Positions 11,301 through 22,737 of a stretch of DNA of 64,000 bases are shown one piece after another (the stretch's first letter is position 1; the number at the start of each line of letters is the position of its first letter). The DNA comes from Patiria pectinifera (Eukaryota; Echinodermata; Asteroidea; Valvatida; Asterinidae), in NCBI GenBank assembly GCA_029964075.1, contig CM057133.1, forward strand, positions 12,362,699 to 12,426,698, read 5' to 3'. The notes under the pieces were generated by a model, which made no database searches, was not told where the DNA came from, and saw only the letters and a list, made by a program, of their open reading frames with translations. A program made the translations under genes and the position numbers.

Positions 11301-12457
11301 AGCTTGTCAGTGGTGGCTGGCTGATTGGCATTCCACGCAGCGGCTGGAAATATACAGCATTGTGCACCCATAGAGGGCACAAGCCTGAATGTTGTCATCA
11401 AAGTGCTGATGAACACTTCGTTTGAATTCATTGTGATTCATGTTCTACAAATCAAACAAGTATTTTGGAGAGGAAAGTCTGAGAAAAACTTCATCAGTCA
11501 TCTTCTAGTTTTTGAGGATGTCATGTACATGTATTTGTAAACTTTCAGCTTACGTGTCTGTCAGCTGAGCCATCAGGTTGCTCGGAAAAAGTTGTCTACA
11601 TATAGTACATACATGTAGTTTAGCAACAAGAACATTTTTAATGTGTTGACACTTGGCATGCTTGGTACAGTTGTTCTGCAGTAGGCTTTTCTTCTAAAAC
11701 AATGACCATTTCCATGAACGATTGAATTTCTTTCTACTGCAGTTTAATTCACTTGATTCTCCTGTGGACAAGCAGACAAGATAGCACACCCAGAACCTCT
11801 ACACTTCCTGACAGGTTTACAGCCCAGTGCTCCAGCGAATCTTCTTCACTTGGATTGTGGCCGAGTTTATGATGAATGAAGAAAGCTAGATCCACTGATG
11901 ATCACAAACTCGGACCAAGGAAATGTGGACCACCTACCATACTGGTTCTCTATACAACCTGCTCTCGTTTGCTGTATCAGTATCTTCTCTGTAACAGCAG
12001 TATCAAGCAGAGGTGTTTTACACTAGCATTCTAAGGACAGAATATGTCATGCAGCTTCCTGCCAGTTTCTCACTATGACCATCCAGCTACCGTTTGCGAT
12101 TGCAAGCACTGTGGTTTCTCCATGCAGAATTTCACAGGACCTAGTGAAGATTGGACAATAGTGTCGAACTGAAAATAACCTCCAAAAAGTTTAAAGTTTT
12201 CATGTTGGAAAATCAACGAGTAAATTGTTTGCGTATTTTGATTTGACAACTTAAAATCCAACTGTATATTGTTGAATTCTCATTTCTATTTTTCCTTTTT
12301 TGGGGAGCTGATTGATGTCATTGATCTGCCATTGTGCAATTTTTATCATTCCATCGTCGAAAAGCCTTTTTGTTTAGGTTTGTGAGACATTTGTGATTAC
12401 ACTTTGCTTTCATCCCCAGTGAACATGCATCTTCTAATTATGAAGAAACAGTGAACC
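8308..12457. other. Divergent intergenic region between group 1 and group 2
   Basis: About 4.1 kb separates the leftward genes from the rightward array. 8308-9700 is the paralogue of the L2 upstream unit. 9490-9700 is a copy of the AATAAA spacer module, and 10585-10690 is a partial one. 9238-10760 is repeated at 42601-44100. From about 10800 the text becomes the group 2 repeat unit: the conserved box 'cttattccctcatta', the SINE remnant at 11241, then the R1 5' flank. The small open frames at 9624-9905, 10330-10527 and 11325-11540 are not supported as genes. Confidence 0.6.
11241..11330 (-). repeat. tRNA-derived SINE remnant (one of twelve, array copies)
   Basis: On the minus strand the text reads as the 3' half of a tRNA: an anticodon-loop-like CTAGTAA (CCAGTAA here), CAGGAGGTC, then a T-arm with GTTGG-TTCAAGT-CCAGC pairing and a good RNA polymerase III B box. 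The order resembles tRNA-Thr(AGT). The 5' half is degenerate, so a working tRNA is unlikely. The same remnant precedes every group 2 gene, so it was inserted before the array expanded. Confidence 0.6.
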
Positions 12458-13453
12458 ATGGAAAATAATGGAACTGATTTCCTTAAAATAGACGTACAAT
12501 TCAGTCAACTGGTTCATGCATTGTTGGTAGCCATTATACCCCTGACTTTTATTAGTCTATTGATCCATTGCTACATCATATTCTCAGTTATTTTCAACAG
12601 AACTCTGCACAGTGCGTCAAATTACTTACTTGCCAATCTGTGTACATCAGTTGTATTTTCAAACTCATTTTTCATAGTTAATGCGTATCTCCTTCTGTTC
12701 CCAGTTACAGTTTATATTGAATTTTCGAGCCCCACAATTTTACAGACACATAACATTTTTTCTATTCCTAGTGTGTTTGTTACATTTTCCTTTATGTCCA
12801 GCTCTGCCGTTGTTGCCAGTGACCGCTTTTTCAAAGTGGCCCATCCATTGAGATATTTGGGCTTCATGACCGATAAGACTTGCGGCTGTCTCATAGGTGC
12901 TTGCTGGGTTCTGTCCGTTATTGTTTCTTCATGTTTTGCTGCTGTGTTTCTCACTAGTGAAGTAAATGTCTCAGCGGCTAATAGTACCACAGACTATATT
13001 GAAGCCATAAGATCGAGCCCTCCTAATCATATTTTTGCCATATTTTTAACCGTCATCATTGTCCTGGGTCTACTGATTATTGATGGGTTTGTGCTGGGTT
13101 TGTTGCGCATTGCCAGAGAACAGCGGAGAAAAATACAAAACGAACTCAACATGCTGCCAAACATTGGTGCAAACAGAGTCCGACAGCTAGGACAGGGCTC
13201 CAACAAAACCATCAGATACATCCTTTACCTGGGGTCTTACACTTTGGCTTGGTTACCCTTTGCCATTATGTTCAACATGGTCATCTTCTCAAATATTGAC
13301 TTGGGAACAAGCATGGGTATTTTAATGGGGTTACTTTTGCTGGCACTTTTCCAGTTGATGTACGGTACGCTTTTCCTGACATTTATGCAGGAAGAGCACA
13401 GGAAAGTTCTGCAAAGCACATGGCAAGCTCTTGTTCAGAAACTGAAGTGTTAG
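12458..13453 (+). CDS. Intronless olfactory-receptor-like GPCR (group 2, R1)
   Basis: 331 aa. NGT at 4-6, and NVS 170 plus NST 175 in ECL2, are sequons. TM segments are at about 20-46, 55-81, 95-121, 143-166, 190-217, 252-277 and 285-309. Key sites: H37 at 1.50, V65 at 2.50, no Cys at 3.25, DRF 122-124 followed by FKVAHPLRY, W150, A-W-L-P 264-267, IL3 EQRRKIQNELNMLPNIGA, and TM7 MYGTLFLTF instead of NPxxY. An upstream ORF of nine codons (12425-12454, starting MHLLIMKKQ) ends 3 nt before ACCATGG. A CCCCAG acceptor-like site at about 12414-12420 could join a 5' exon. The 3' flank matches that of R3, not R2. Confidence 0.93.
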   Translation: MENNGTDFLKIDVQFSQLVHALLVAIIPLTFISLLIHCYIIFSVIFNRTLHSASNYLLANLCTSVVFSNSFFIVNAYLLLFPVTVYIEFSSPTILQTHNIFSIPSVFVTFSFMSSSAVVASDRFFKVAHPLRYLGFMTDKTCGCLIGACWVLSVIVSSCFAAVFLTSEVNVSAANSTTDYIEAIRSSPPNHIFAIFLTVIIVLGLLIIDGFVLGLLRIAREQRRKIQNELNMLPNIGANRVRQLGQGSNKTIRYILYLGSYTLAWLPFAIMFNMVIFSNIDLGTSMGILMGLLLLALFQLMYGTLFLTFMQEEHRKVLQSTWQALVQKLKC

Positions 13454-13784
13454 ATGTAAGATCGTCTTGTGTACAATCCCCAAGTCAGCTCTCGGGACAT
13501 GATTGTCATTCAGTCGGTTAATGTAGGTGACGTTGAGATCCCAGTGAATGTGTAAGCTTTGCACTGTGATTTAATAGTGTTGTCAAATATAAGTGGCACA
13601 CTTTTAAAAGCCCTTTTCATCATTGTTCTCTTATGAATGATGCTGTTTTAGGTTGATAACTTCACAAGGTATTTGGTTCTAGTTCTTTCTTTCCTTTGAG
13701 CAAGATTTTCTCATTAAATTGTTACAGTGTAGGTTGGTTACAGGCTAATTCATTTTTCCAAGAAGTAATATTCTGATCATTTCC

Positions 13785-14035
13785 CTATCATCAATATTGT
13801 GGTAATGGTCTTAATTTGGATTAGCTGTTATCAAAGTCTCTGCCAACCTCATTGAAACACCATCCTTCCTATCTTAGTAAGATCTAAACTACAAGTTAAA
13901 TTGGTACTTTAAATTAACTTCCCTCCTTGTTTGATATCACAATTAATATTTTATACCCGTCACCATAGTTAATAAAGTTTTCGGAATTATCTCCGGCATT
14001 TGAGGCATCAGAACTAGTGAACAGGATATTGAGTG
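13785..14035 (+). repeat. Recurring AATAAA spacer module (type copy)
   Basis: Order of words: TATCATCA, a 'caaagtctc(t/c)gccaacct' box, a C-rich run, 'agatctaaactacaagtta', 'ttgatatcacaattaatatt', 'gtcaccatagttaataaag', then 'gcatttgaggcatcag'. Other copies are near 6490, 9490, 17245, 20600 (split by a MITE), 24165, 27475, 42845, 47235, 50665, 54025, 57230 and 60650, with partial ones near 10590 and 43905. All are in the same orientation, although group 1 genes are on the opposite strand. For group 2 genes the AATAAA is a possible polyadenylation signal about 500-700 bp past the stop. Confidence 0.7.
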
Positions 14036-15800
14036 GGAAATTACAAGGAGACTAGAACCAGTTTGTCAGATGGCAAATGGCCTGGACACGAAATTTGTTT
14101 TTCTAGAGAATACGCCCTCTCTCTTGTTGACAGCAGTAAAGCTTATTCCCTCATTAGCTCTGTGGGACTAATGAAGATGAATTTGACAGTCGACTTCCCC
14201 TCTTTGACTTTGTGAGTTGCTGCATCAATTTAGGTAGAAGCATTGTGTATACAACAAATGATGGCTGTGTTACACATTCAAAATGAAGGCCGTTTATTAT
14301 TAATGTCTAGTTGTGGCAGGATCGCTCAGTTTGCGTGACTGAGATTTCGTAGAAGAGATAATGTTTTCTGCTGTGCAGGAAGCTCCTGATCTGTACTGCT
14401 GGCAAAATCTGAACTTTTCTCCTATCATCGTATTTGCTTGTTATCTGCACTTTTTGGTACCTCGTTGTGACTTTGTCAATGGACAACTTTGCCCTTCACT
14501 GATGTAACTTTGTAAGCACTGTACACTCTGCACAACTTGTGAGGAAATAGCTTGCTTAGGCTGGACTTGAACCAACGACCTCCTGCTTACTAGTTGAGAT
14601 GTCTCAGCTCAACTACAGAGCTTGTCAGTGGTGGCTGGCTGATTCGCATTCCACGCAGCGGCTGGAAATATACAGCACTGTGCACCCATAGAGGGCACAA
14701 GCCTGAATAAAGTGCTGATGAACACTTTATTTCGATACATTGTGATTCATTTACTACAAAGCAAACAAGTTTATTATGGAGGAGAAAGTCTGAGAAAAAC
14801 TTCATCAGTCATCTTCTAGTTTTGAGGAGGTCATGTACGTGTATTTGTAAGCCTTCAGCTAGCGTGTCTGTCAGCTGAGCCATCATGTTGCTCGGAAAAA
14901 GTTGTCTACATACATTGTGCATGCATACAGTTGAGCAACAAGAACATTTTTAATGTGTTGACACTTGGCATGCTTGGTACAGTTGTTCTGCAGTAGACTT
15001 TTCTTCTAGAACAATGAACATTTCCATGAACGATTGAATTTCTTTCTGCTGCAGTTTAATTTGCTTGATTCACCAGTGGACGAGCAGAAAAGTTAGTATA
15101 ACTACACTTCCTGACAGGTTTAGAGTTCTGTGCACCAGCGAATCTTCTTCACTTGGAATGAGGCTGAGTTTATGATGAATGAAGAAAGCTAGATCCACTG
15201 GTCCCAAATTCAGACCAAGGAAATTTGGACCACCCACCATACTGGTTCTGTATACAACCTACTCTCGTTTGCTGTATCAGTATCTTCTCTGTAACGGCAG
15301 TACCTCAAGCAAGTACTGGCTTCAAGACTTCTAATGATAGAATATGATGCAGCTTCCTGCCAGCTTCACACAATGACTAAGCAGCTACAATTGCGATTGC
15401 AAATGTCATTCTTGAGCACTTTCGTTTCTCCATGCAAAATTGCACAGGACCTATTGGACAATTATGACGGACTGAAACATCACAGCTGTTGAAAATAACC
15501 TCCAAAAAGTTAAAGGTTCTCATGGTGGAAATTCAACTAGTAAATTGTTTGCGTAGTTTTGATTTCACAACTTAAAAACCAACTGTACGTTGTTGAATTC
15601 CCATTGATATTTTCCCATTTTTTGTTATTGTTGGTTGATATTTTTTATCTGCCATTGTGCAATTGTATCATTTCATTGTGCAATTGAATCTTTCCATTGT
15701 CAAAAAGCCTTTTTGTTTAGGTTTGTGAGACATTTGTGATTACACTTTGCTTTTATCCCCAGTGAACATGCATCTTCTAATTATGAAGAAACAGTGAACC

Positions 15801-16796
15801 ATGGAAACTAATGGAACTGATTTCCCTGACGTAGACCCACAATTCAGTCAATTGGTTCATGCATTGTTGGTAGCCATTATACCCCTGGCTTTTATTAGTC
15901 TATTGATCCATTGCTATATCATATTCTCAGTTATTTTCAACAGAACTCTGCACAGTGCGTCAAATTACATACTTGCCAATCTGTGTGCATCAGTTGTATT
16001 TTCAAACTCATTTTGCATAGTTTTTATGTGTCTCTTTCTGCTCCCAGTTTCAGTTTATATTGAATTTTCGAGCCCCACAATTTTACAGACACATATAATT
16101 TTTTCTATTCCTATTGTGTTTGTTACACTTTCCTTTATGTCCAGCTCTGCCGTTGTTGCCAGTGACCGCTTTTTCAAAGTGGCCCATCCATTGAGATATT
16201 TGGGCTTCATGACCGATAAGACTTGCGGCTGTCTCATAGGTGCTTGCTGGGTTCTGTCCGTTATTGTTTCTTCATGTTTTGCTGCTGTGTTTCTCACTAG
16301 TGAAGTAAATCTCTCTGCGGCTAATAGTACCACATACTATATTGAAGCCCTAAGATCGAGCCCTCCTAATCATATTTTTGCCATATTTTTCACTGTCATC
16401 ATTGTCCTAGGTCTACTGATTATTGATGGGTTTGTGCTGGGTTTGTTGCGCATTGCCAGAGAACAGCGGCGAAAAATACAAAACGAACTCAACATGCTGC
16501 CAAACATTGGTGCAAACAGAGTCCGACAGCTAGGACAGGGCTCCAACAAAACCATCAGATACATCCTTTACCTGGGTTCTTACACTTTGGCCTGGTTACC
16601 CTTTGCCATTATGTTCAACATGGTCATCTTCTCAAAGATTGGCTTGAGAACAAGCATGAGTATTTTAATGGGGTTACTTTTGCTGGTACTTTTCCAGTTG
16701 ATGTACGGTACGCTTTTCCTGACATTTATGCAGGAAGAGCACAGGAAAGTTCTGCAAAGCACATGGCAAGCTCTTGTTCAGAAACTAAAGTGTTAG
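15801..16796 (+). CDS. Intronless olfactory-receptor-like GPCR (group 2, R2)
   Basis: 331 aa, same topology as R1. The N-terminal block is TDFPDVDPQFSQL. TM2-ECL1 reads CIVFMCLFLLPVSVYIEFSS. From DRFFKVAHP through IL3 it is nearly identical to R1, with the ECL2 sequons present as NLS and NST. The TM6-ECL3-TM7 block (SKIGLRTSMSILMGLLLLV) is identical to that of R4, whose N-terminal half is quite different. This is a clear mosaic. The 3' flank (GATCCTCCCATGTACATG) is also shared with R4. The upstream ORF at 15768-15797 terminates 3 nt before the start. R7 in array 2 is its near twin except for the TM6-ECL3 block and three IL3/TM6 sites. Confidence 0.93.
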   Translation: METNGTDFPDVDPQFSQLVHALLVAIIPLAFISLLIHCYIIFSVIFNRTLHSASNYILANLCASVVFSNSFCIVFMCLFLLPVSVYIEFSSPTILQTHIIFSIPIVFVTLSFMSSSAVVASDRFFKVAHPLRYLGFMTDKTCGCLIGACWVLSVIVSSCFAAVFLTSEVNLSAANSTTYYIEALRSSPPNHIFAIFFTVIIVLGLLIIDGFVLGLLRIAREQRRKIQNELNMLPNIGANRVRQLGQGSNKTIRYILYLGSYTLAWLPFAIMFNMVIFSKIGLRTSMSILMGLLLLVLFQLMYGTLFLTFMQEEHRKVLQSTWQALVQKLKC

Positions 16797-19252
16797 ATGT
16801 TAGATCCTCCCATGTACATGTACATGCAAACCCCAAATCAGCTCGCGGGACAAAATTCTCATTCAGTCGGTTAATTAACCCTCCTATGGTAACATGCATT
16901 GTCAGCCTGCTTATTACTTGGGTCAATATTGGTCAAGACCCCCATTGGTTTGTAAACAGTAGGCCAGGAGGTGAGGAAGAAAATGTTGACCATTGGTGAC
17001 CTCTTAAGCAAAGGGAGCCGGGGTTTGTCAAATATAAGTGTGCCCGTTGGCATACTTTTCAAAGCCCCATTTCGTCATTGTTCTCTTATGAATGATGCTA
17101 TTTTAGGTGGGTAACTTCACAAGGTATTTGGTTCAAGTTCTTTCTTTCCTTTGAGCAAGATTTTCTCATAATAGTTGGTATTATAATGTAGGTTTGTTTG
17201 AGGGTAGTTCATTTCGAAGAAGTAATATTCTGACCTTGTTGCTATCATCAAAGTGGTATGGTCCTAGTTTGGATTAGTTTTCCAAGGCTCCACCAACCTG
17301 AGTTAACCCTCCCCCACCCCAACTTCCTGCTCTGACAAAGATCTAAACTACAAGTTAATATAGTACTTTAAATTAATTTTACCTCCTTGTTTGATATCAC
17401 AATTAATATTGTATACCACTGTCACCATAGTTAATAAAGTTTTCGGAATTATCTCCGGCATTTGAGGCATCAGAACTAGTGAACAGGATATTAAGTGGGA
17501 AATTACAAGGAGACTAGAACCTGTTTGTCAGATGGCAAATGGCCTGGACACAAAATTTAGTTTTCTAGAGAAAACGCCCTCTCTCTTGTTGACAGCAGGA
17601 AAGCTTATTCCCTCATTAGCTCTGTGGGACTAATGAAGATGAATTTGACAGTCGACTTCCCCCACTCTGACTTTGTCAGTTGCTGCATCAATTTAGGTAG
17701 AAGCATTGTGTATACAACAAATGATGGCTGTGCTACACATTCAAAATGAAGGCCATTTATTAATGTCTAGTTGTGGCAGGATTGCTCAGTTTGCAGGACT
17801 GAGATTTCGTAGAAGAGATGTTTTCCGCTGCGCAGGAAGCTTCCGATCTGTACTGCCGGCAAAATCAGAACTTTTCTCTTATCATTGTAATTGCTTGTTA
17901 TCTGCACTTTTTGGTACCTCGTTGTGACTCTGTCAACGAACAACAATTTAATATTGCATTTTGCCCTTCACTGATGTAACTTTGTAAGCACTGTACACTC
18001 TGCACAACTTGTGAGGAAATAGCTTGCTTAGGCTGGACTTGAACCAACGACCTCCTGCTTACTAGTTGAGATGTCTCAACTTAACTACAGAGCTTGCCAG
18101 TGGTGGCTGGCTGATTGGCATTCCACGCAGCGGCTGGAAATATACAGCATTGTGCACCCATAGAGGGCACAAGCATGAATGTTGTCATCAAAGTGCTGTT
18201 GAACACTTCGTTTGAATTCATTGTGATTCATGTTCTACAAATCAAACAAGTATTCTGGAGAGGAAAGTCTGAGAAAAACTTCATCAGTCATCTTCTAGTC
18301 TTTGAGGATGTCATGTACATGTATTTGTAAGCCTTCAGCTAGCGTGTCTGTCATCTGAGCCATCAGGTTGCTCGGAAAAAGTTGTCTACTTATTGTACAT
18401 ACATGTAGTTGAGCAACAAGAATATTTTTAATGTGTTGACAATTGGCATGCTTGGTACAGTTGTTCTACAGTAGACCTTACTTCTAGAACAATGACCATT
18501 TCCATGAGTGGTTGAATTTCTTTCTACTGCAGTTTAATTTGCTTGATTCTCCTGTGGACAAGCAGACAAGTTAACACACCCAGAACCTCTACACTTCCTG
18601 ACAGGTTTACAGCGCTGTGCACCATCGAATCTTCTTCACTTGGATTGAGGCCGAGTTTATGATGAATGAAGAAAGCTAGATCCACTGATCACAAACTCGG
18701 ACCAGGAAGTTTGGACCACCTACCATACTGGTTCTCTATATGACCTACCATTGTTTGCTGTATCAGTATCTTCTCTGTAACGGCAGTACTTCAAACAGAG
18801 GTGTACTTCACAAGACTACTAATGACAGAATATGTCATGCAGTTTACCAGCAATTTCTTTCAATGACGGTGCAGCTACCATTCACATTTCACAAGCATTA
18901 TCATTCACAAGCACTTTGGTTTCTCCATGCAGAATTGCACAGGACCAAGTGAAAATTTGACAACAGCGTTGGACTCAAACATCACAGCTGTTGAAAAGAA
19001 CCTCCACAAAGTTCTCATGGCAAAAAAGCAACAAGATAAATTGTTCGCTACTTTTGATTCGACAACTTCAGACCAACTGTACATTTGTTAATTTCTCATT
19101 TTTGTCGATCTGTCCTTGTGCAATATTCTACCGCCACAAAGGTTTCTTTTAACATTGGTTTATGAGTCATTGATTTGTGACTAGTTTGCTTTCATTTCTC
19201 ACTGAACGTGAGCTACTTAAAAATGAACTGAATATGAAGAAACAAGTGAACC

Positions 19253-20251
19253 ATGGAAACTAATGGAACTGATTCCCCTGACATACCGGTACCTTTGGGT
19301 CCTTTATCTCATGCATTGGAAGTAATTTTTATACCCCTGGCTTTTATTAGTCTGTTGATCCATTTCTATATCATTTTCTCAGTTATTTTCAACAGAACTC
19401 TGCACAGTGCGTCAAATTACTTACTTGCCAATCTGTGTACATCAGTTGTATTTTCAAACTCATTTTGCATAGCTTATATGTGTTTCCTCCTGCTCTCAGT
19501 TTCAGTTGATATTGAATTTTCGAGCCCCACAATTTTACAGACACATAACATTTTTTCTATTCCTATTGTGTTTGTTACGGTTTCCTTTATGTCCAGCTCC
19601 GCCGCTGTTGCCGGTGACCGCTTTGTCAAAGTGGCCCATCCATTGAGATATTTGGGCTTCATGACCGATAAGACTTGCGGCTGTCTCATAGGTGCTTGCT
19701 TGGTTCTGTCCGTTATTGTTTCTTCATGTTTTGCTGCTGTGTTTCTCACTAGTGAAGTAAATGTCTCTGCGGCTAATAGTACCACATACTATATTGTAGC
19801 CCTAAGACCAAGCCCTCCTAATCATATTTTTGCCATATTTTTCACTGTCATCATTGTCCTAGGTCTACTGATTATTGATGGGTTTGTGCTGGGTTTGTTG
19901 CGCATTGCCAGAGAACAGCGGAGAAAAATACAAAACGAACTCAACATGCTGCCAAACATTGGTGCAAACAGAGTCCGACAGCTAGGACAGGGCTCCAACA
20001 AAACCATCAGATACATCCTTTACCTGGGTTCTTACACTTTGGCCTGGTTACCCTTTGCCATTATATTCCCTGTTTCCACCTTTTCATGGAAAATTGACTC
20101 TTCAATAAACACAGATATTTCAGTGGGGTTCCTATTGGTGTCAAATTTCCAGGTGATGTACGGTACGCTTTTCCTGACATTTATGCAGGAAGAGCACAGG
20201 AAAGTTCTGCAAAGCACAAGGCAAGCTCTTGTTCAGAAACTGAAGTGTTAG
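19253..20251 (+). CDS. Intronless olfactory-receptor-like GPCR (group 2, R3)
   Basis: 332 aa. N-terminal block TDSPDIPVPLGPLSHALEV. Loop and TM2 block CIAYMCFLLLSVSVDIEFSS. DRFVKVAHP. The TM4 tryptophan (position 150 in R1) is Leu here (GACLVLSV), a change shared only with R5 and R9. Except for two or three changes, the first 260 residues equal R5. The two differ in TM6-ECL3-TM7 (LAWLPFAIIFPVSTFSWKID versus LVWLPIAIIFPVYIFSWKID, and following). Arg replaces the usual tail Trp (STRQAL). The upstream ORF at 19234-19263 (MKKQVNHGN) overlaps the start codon out of frame by 11 nt. The 3' flank matches R1. Confidence 0.92.
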   Translation: METNGTDSPDIPVPLGPLSHALEVIFIPLAFISLLIHFYIIFSVIFNRTLHSASNYLLANLCTSVVFSNSFCIAYMCFLLLSVSVDIEFSSPTILQTHNIFSIPIVFVTVSFMSSSAAVAGDRFVKVAHPLRYLGFMTDKTCGCLIGACLVLSVIVSSCFAAVFLTSEVNVSAANSTTYYIVALRPSPPNHIFAIFFTVIIVLGLLIIDGFVLGLLRIAREQRRKIQNELNMLPNIGANRVRQLGQGSNKTIRYILYLGSYTLAWLPFAIIFPVSTFSWKIDSSINTDISVGFLLVSNFQVMYGTLFLTFMQEEHRKVLQSTRQALVQKLKC

Positions 20252-20789
20252 ATGTTAGATCGTCTTGTGTACAATCCCCAAGTCAGCTCTCGGGACATGA
20301 TTGTCATTCAGTCGGTTAATGTAGGTGACGTTGAGATCCCAGTGGATGTGTAAGCTTTGCAGTGTGATTTAATGAATATTGTCAAATATAAGTGTGCCTG
20401 TTGGCACACTTTTCGAAGCCCCATTTCATCATTGTTTTCCAATGAATGATGCTATTTTAGGTGGATAACTTCACAAGGTATTTAGTTGCAGTTCTTTCTT
20501 TCCTTTGAGCAAGATTTTCTTATAATAATTGGTATGATGTATGTTTGTTTGAGGGTAATTCATTTTTCAAAGAAGCGATATTCTATTAAACCATGTCGCT
20601 ATCATCAAAGTGGTGTGGTCCTAGTTTGGATTAGTTTTTATCCAAGCCTCCACCAACCTGAATTAACCCCCCCCCCCCACCCCAACTCCCTGTTCTGACA
20701 AAGATCTAAACTACAAGTTAATATAGTACTTTAAATTAACTTTACCTCCTTGTTTGATATCACAATTAATATTGTATACCACTGTCACC

Positions 20790-21093
20790 CAAGGGCGGAT
20801 CCAGGGGGGCCAAAGGGAGCTATGGCCCCCCAAAAAAACGAGACCAATTTTTTTTTTATGTGACATCGCAATAAAGGCAGGCAATGAGTACACCACCATC
20901 TTTTCCTCAAAAAACATTGGTTAAAGTGGTCAGAAATTGCCTCAGATCGCACCACAGAGCATCTAGAATCCAAAAATTTTTCGGGGCCCTTAAGCGGGCC
21001 CCGAACCCCACGCCGTAATTTTTTTGACCCACTTTTTGGGGGTCCAAAAAAAATTTTGGCCCCCCAAAAAATTGTGTTCTGGATCCGCCCTTG
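20790..21093. mobile_element. hAT-type MITE, 304 bp, copy 1
   Basis: Terminal inverted repeats CAAGGGCGGATCCA (20790-20803) and its exact complement (21080-21093). The 8-bp target duplication CTGTCACC is at 20782-20789 and 21094-21101. The site splits the AATAAA spacer module. All other copies of the module are uninterrupted, so the empty site is visible eleven times in this window and proves the insertion. A second copy is at 31239-31514. No transposase; the interior has G and C runs near the ends. Confidence 0.95.
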
Positions 21094-22737
21094 CTGTCAC
21101 CATAGTTAATAAAGTTTTCGGAATTATCTCCCGACAGTTGAGGCATCAGAACTAGTGAACAGGATATTGAGTGGGAAATTACAAGGAGACTAGAACCAGT
21201 TTGTCAGATGGCAAATGGCCTGGACACGAAATTTGTTTTTCTAGAGAATACGCCCTCTCTCTTGTTGTCAGCAGGAAAGCTTATTCCCTCATTAGCTCTG
21301 TGGGACTAATGAAGATGAATTTGACAGTCGACTTCCCCTCTTTGACTTTGTCAGTTGCTGCATCAATTTAGGTAGAAGCATTGTGTATACAACAAATGAT
21401 GGCTGTGCTACACATTCAAAATGAAGGCCATTTATTAATGTCTAGATGCGGCAGGATCGCACAGTTTGCACGACTGAGATTTCGTAGGAGAGATAATATT
21501 TTCTGCTGTGCAGGAAGCTCCTGATCTGTACTGCTGGCAAAATCTGAACTTTTCTCCTATCATTGTATTTGCTTGTTATCTGCACTTTTTGGTACCTCGT
21601 TGTCAATGGACAACTTTGCCCTTCACTGATGTTACTTTGTAAGCACTGTACACTCTGACAACTTGTGAGGAAATAGTTTGCTTAGGCTAGACTTGAACCA
21701 ACGACCTCCTGCTAACTAGTGGAGATGTCTCAGCTCAACTACAGAGCTTGTCAGTGGTGGCTGGCTGATTGGCATTCCACGCAGCGGCTGGAAATATACA
21801 GCATTGTGCACCCATAGAGGGCACAAGCCTGAATGTTGTCATCAAAGTGCTGATAAACACTTTGTTTCAATACATTGTGATTCATTTACTACAAAGCAAA
21901 CAAGTATTCTGGAGAGGAAAGTCTGAGAAAAACTTCATCAGTCATCTTCTAGTCATTGAGGATGTCATGTACATGTATTTGTTAGCCTTCAGCTACCGGT
22001 AGCGTGTCTGTCAGCTGAATCATCAGGTTGCTCGGAAAAAGTTGTCTACATACATTGTACATACATGAAGTTGAGCAACAAGAACATTTTTAATGTGTTG
22101 ACACGTGGCATGCTTGGTACAGTTGTTCTGCAGTAGACCTTACTTGTAGAACAATGACCATTTCCATGAGTGGTTGAATTTCTTTGTGCTGCAGTTTAAT
22201 TCACTTGATTCTCCTGTGAACAAGCAGACAAGTTAGCACACCCAGAACCTCTACACTTCCTGACAGGTTTACAGCGCTGTACACCAGTTGATCTTCTTCA
22301 CTTGGATTGAGGCCGAGTTTATAATGAATGAAGAAAGCTAGATCCACTGGTCGCAAACTCGGACCAAGGAAATTTGGACCACCCACCATACTGGTTCTCC
22401 ATATGACCTACCATCGTTTGCTGTATCAGTATCTTCTATGTAACCGCAGTACTTCAAGCAGGGGTGTACTTTACAAGACTACTAAGGACAGAATATGTCA
22501 TGCAGTTTCCCGGCAGTTTCTCACAATGACCATGCACTTTTGATTTCTCATTTTTTTGCTGGTTGGTTGATTTTCACCGATTTGCCATTGTGCAATATTC
22601 ACAAATTCACAAAGCCTTTTTGTATTTCTTTTTGGATTTGTGAGACATTGATAGGCCTATGTGATATTTTTGCTTTCATTTCTCGCTGAACGTGCGCTAC
22701 TTTACAAAATGAACTGATTATGAAGAAGCAGTGAACC

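Noticed and set aside
11241-11330. A functional tRNA-Thr gene
   Set aside because: Only the T-arm and part of the anticodon arm are kept; the 5' strand of the anticodon stem does not pair and no acceptor stem is visible.
12712-12990. Minus-strand open frames of 60-103 codons repeated under every group 2 gene
   Set aside because: They are antisense shadows. They recur only because the sense coding sequence is conserved, and they have no start context or domain.
16763-16999. Plus-strand open frame overlapping the 3' end of R2, R4, R7, R8, R10 and R11 (76-78 aa)
   Set aside because: It follows the conserved 3' flank in another frame, ends differ by array copy, and it is absent in R1, R3, R5 and R6.
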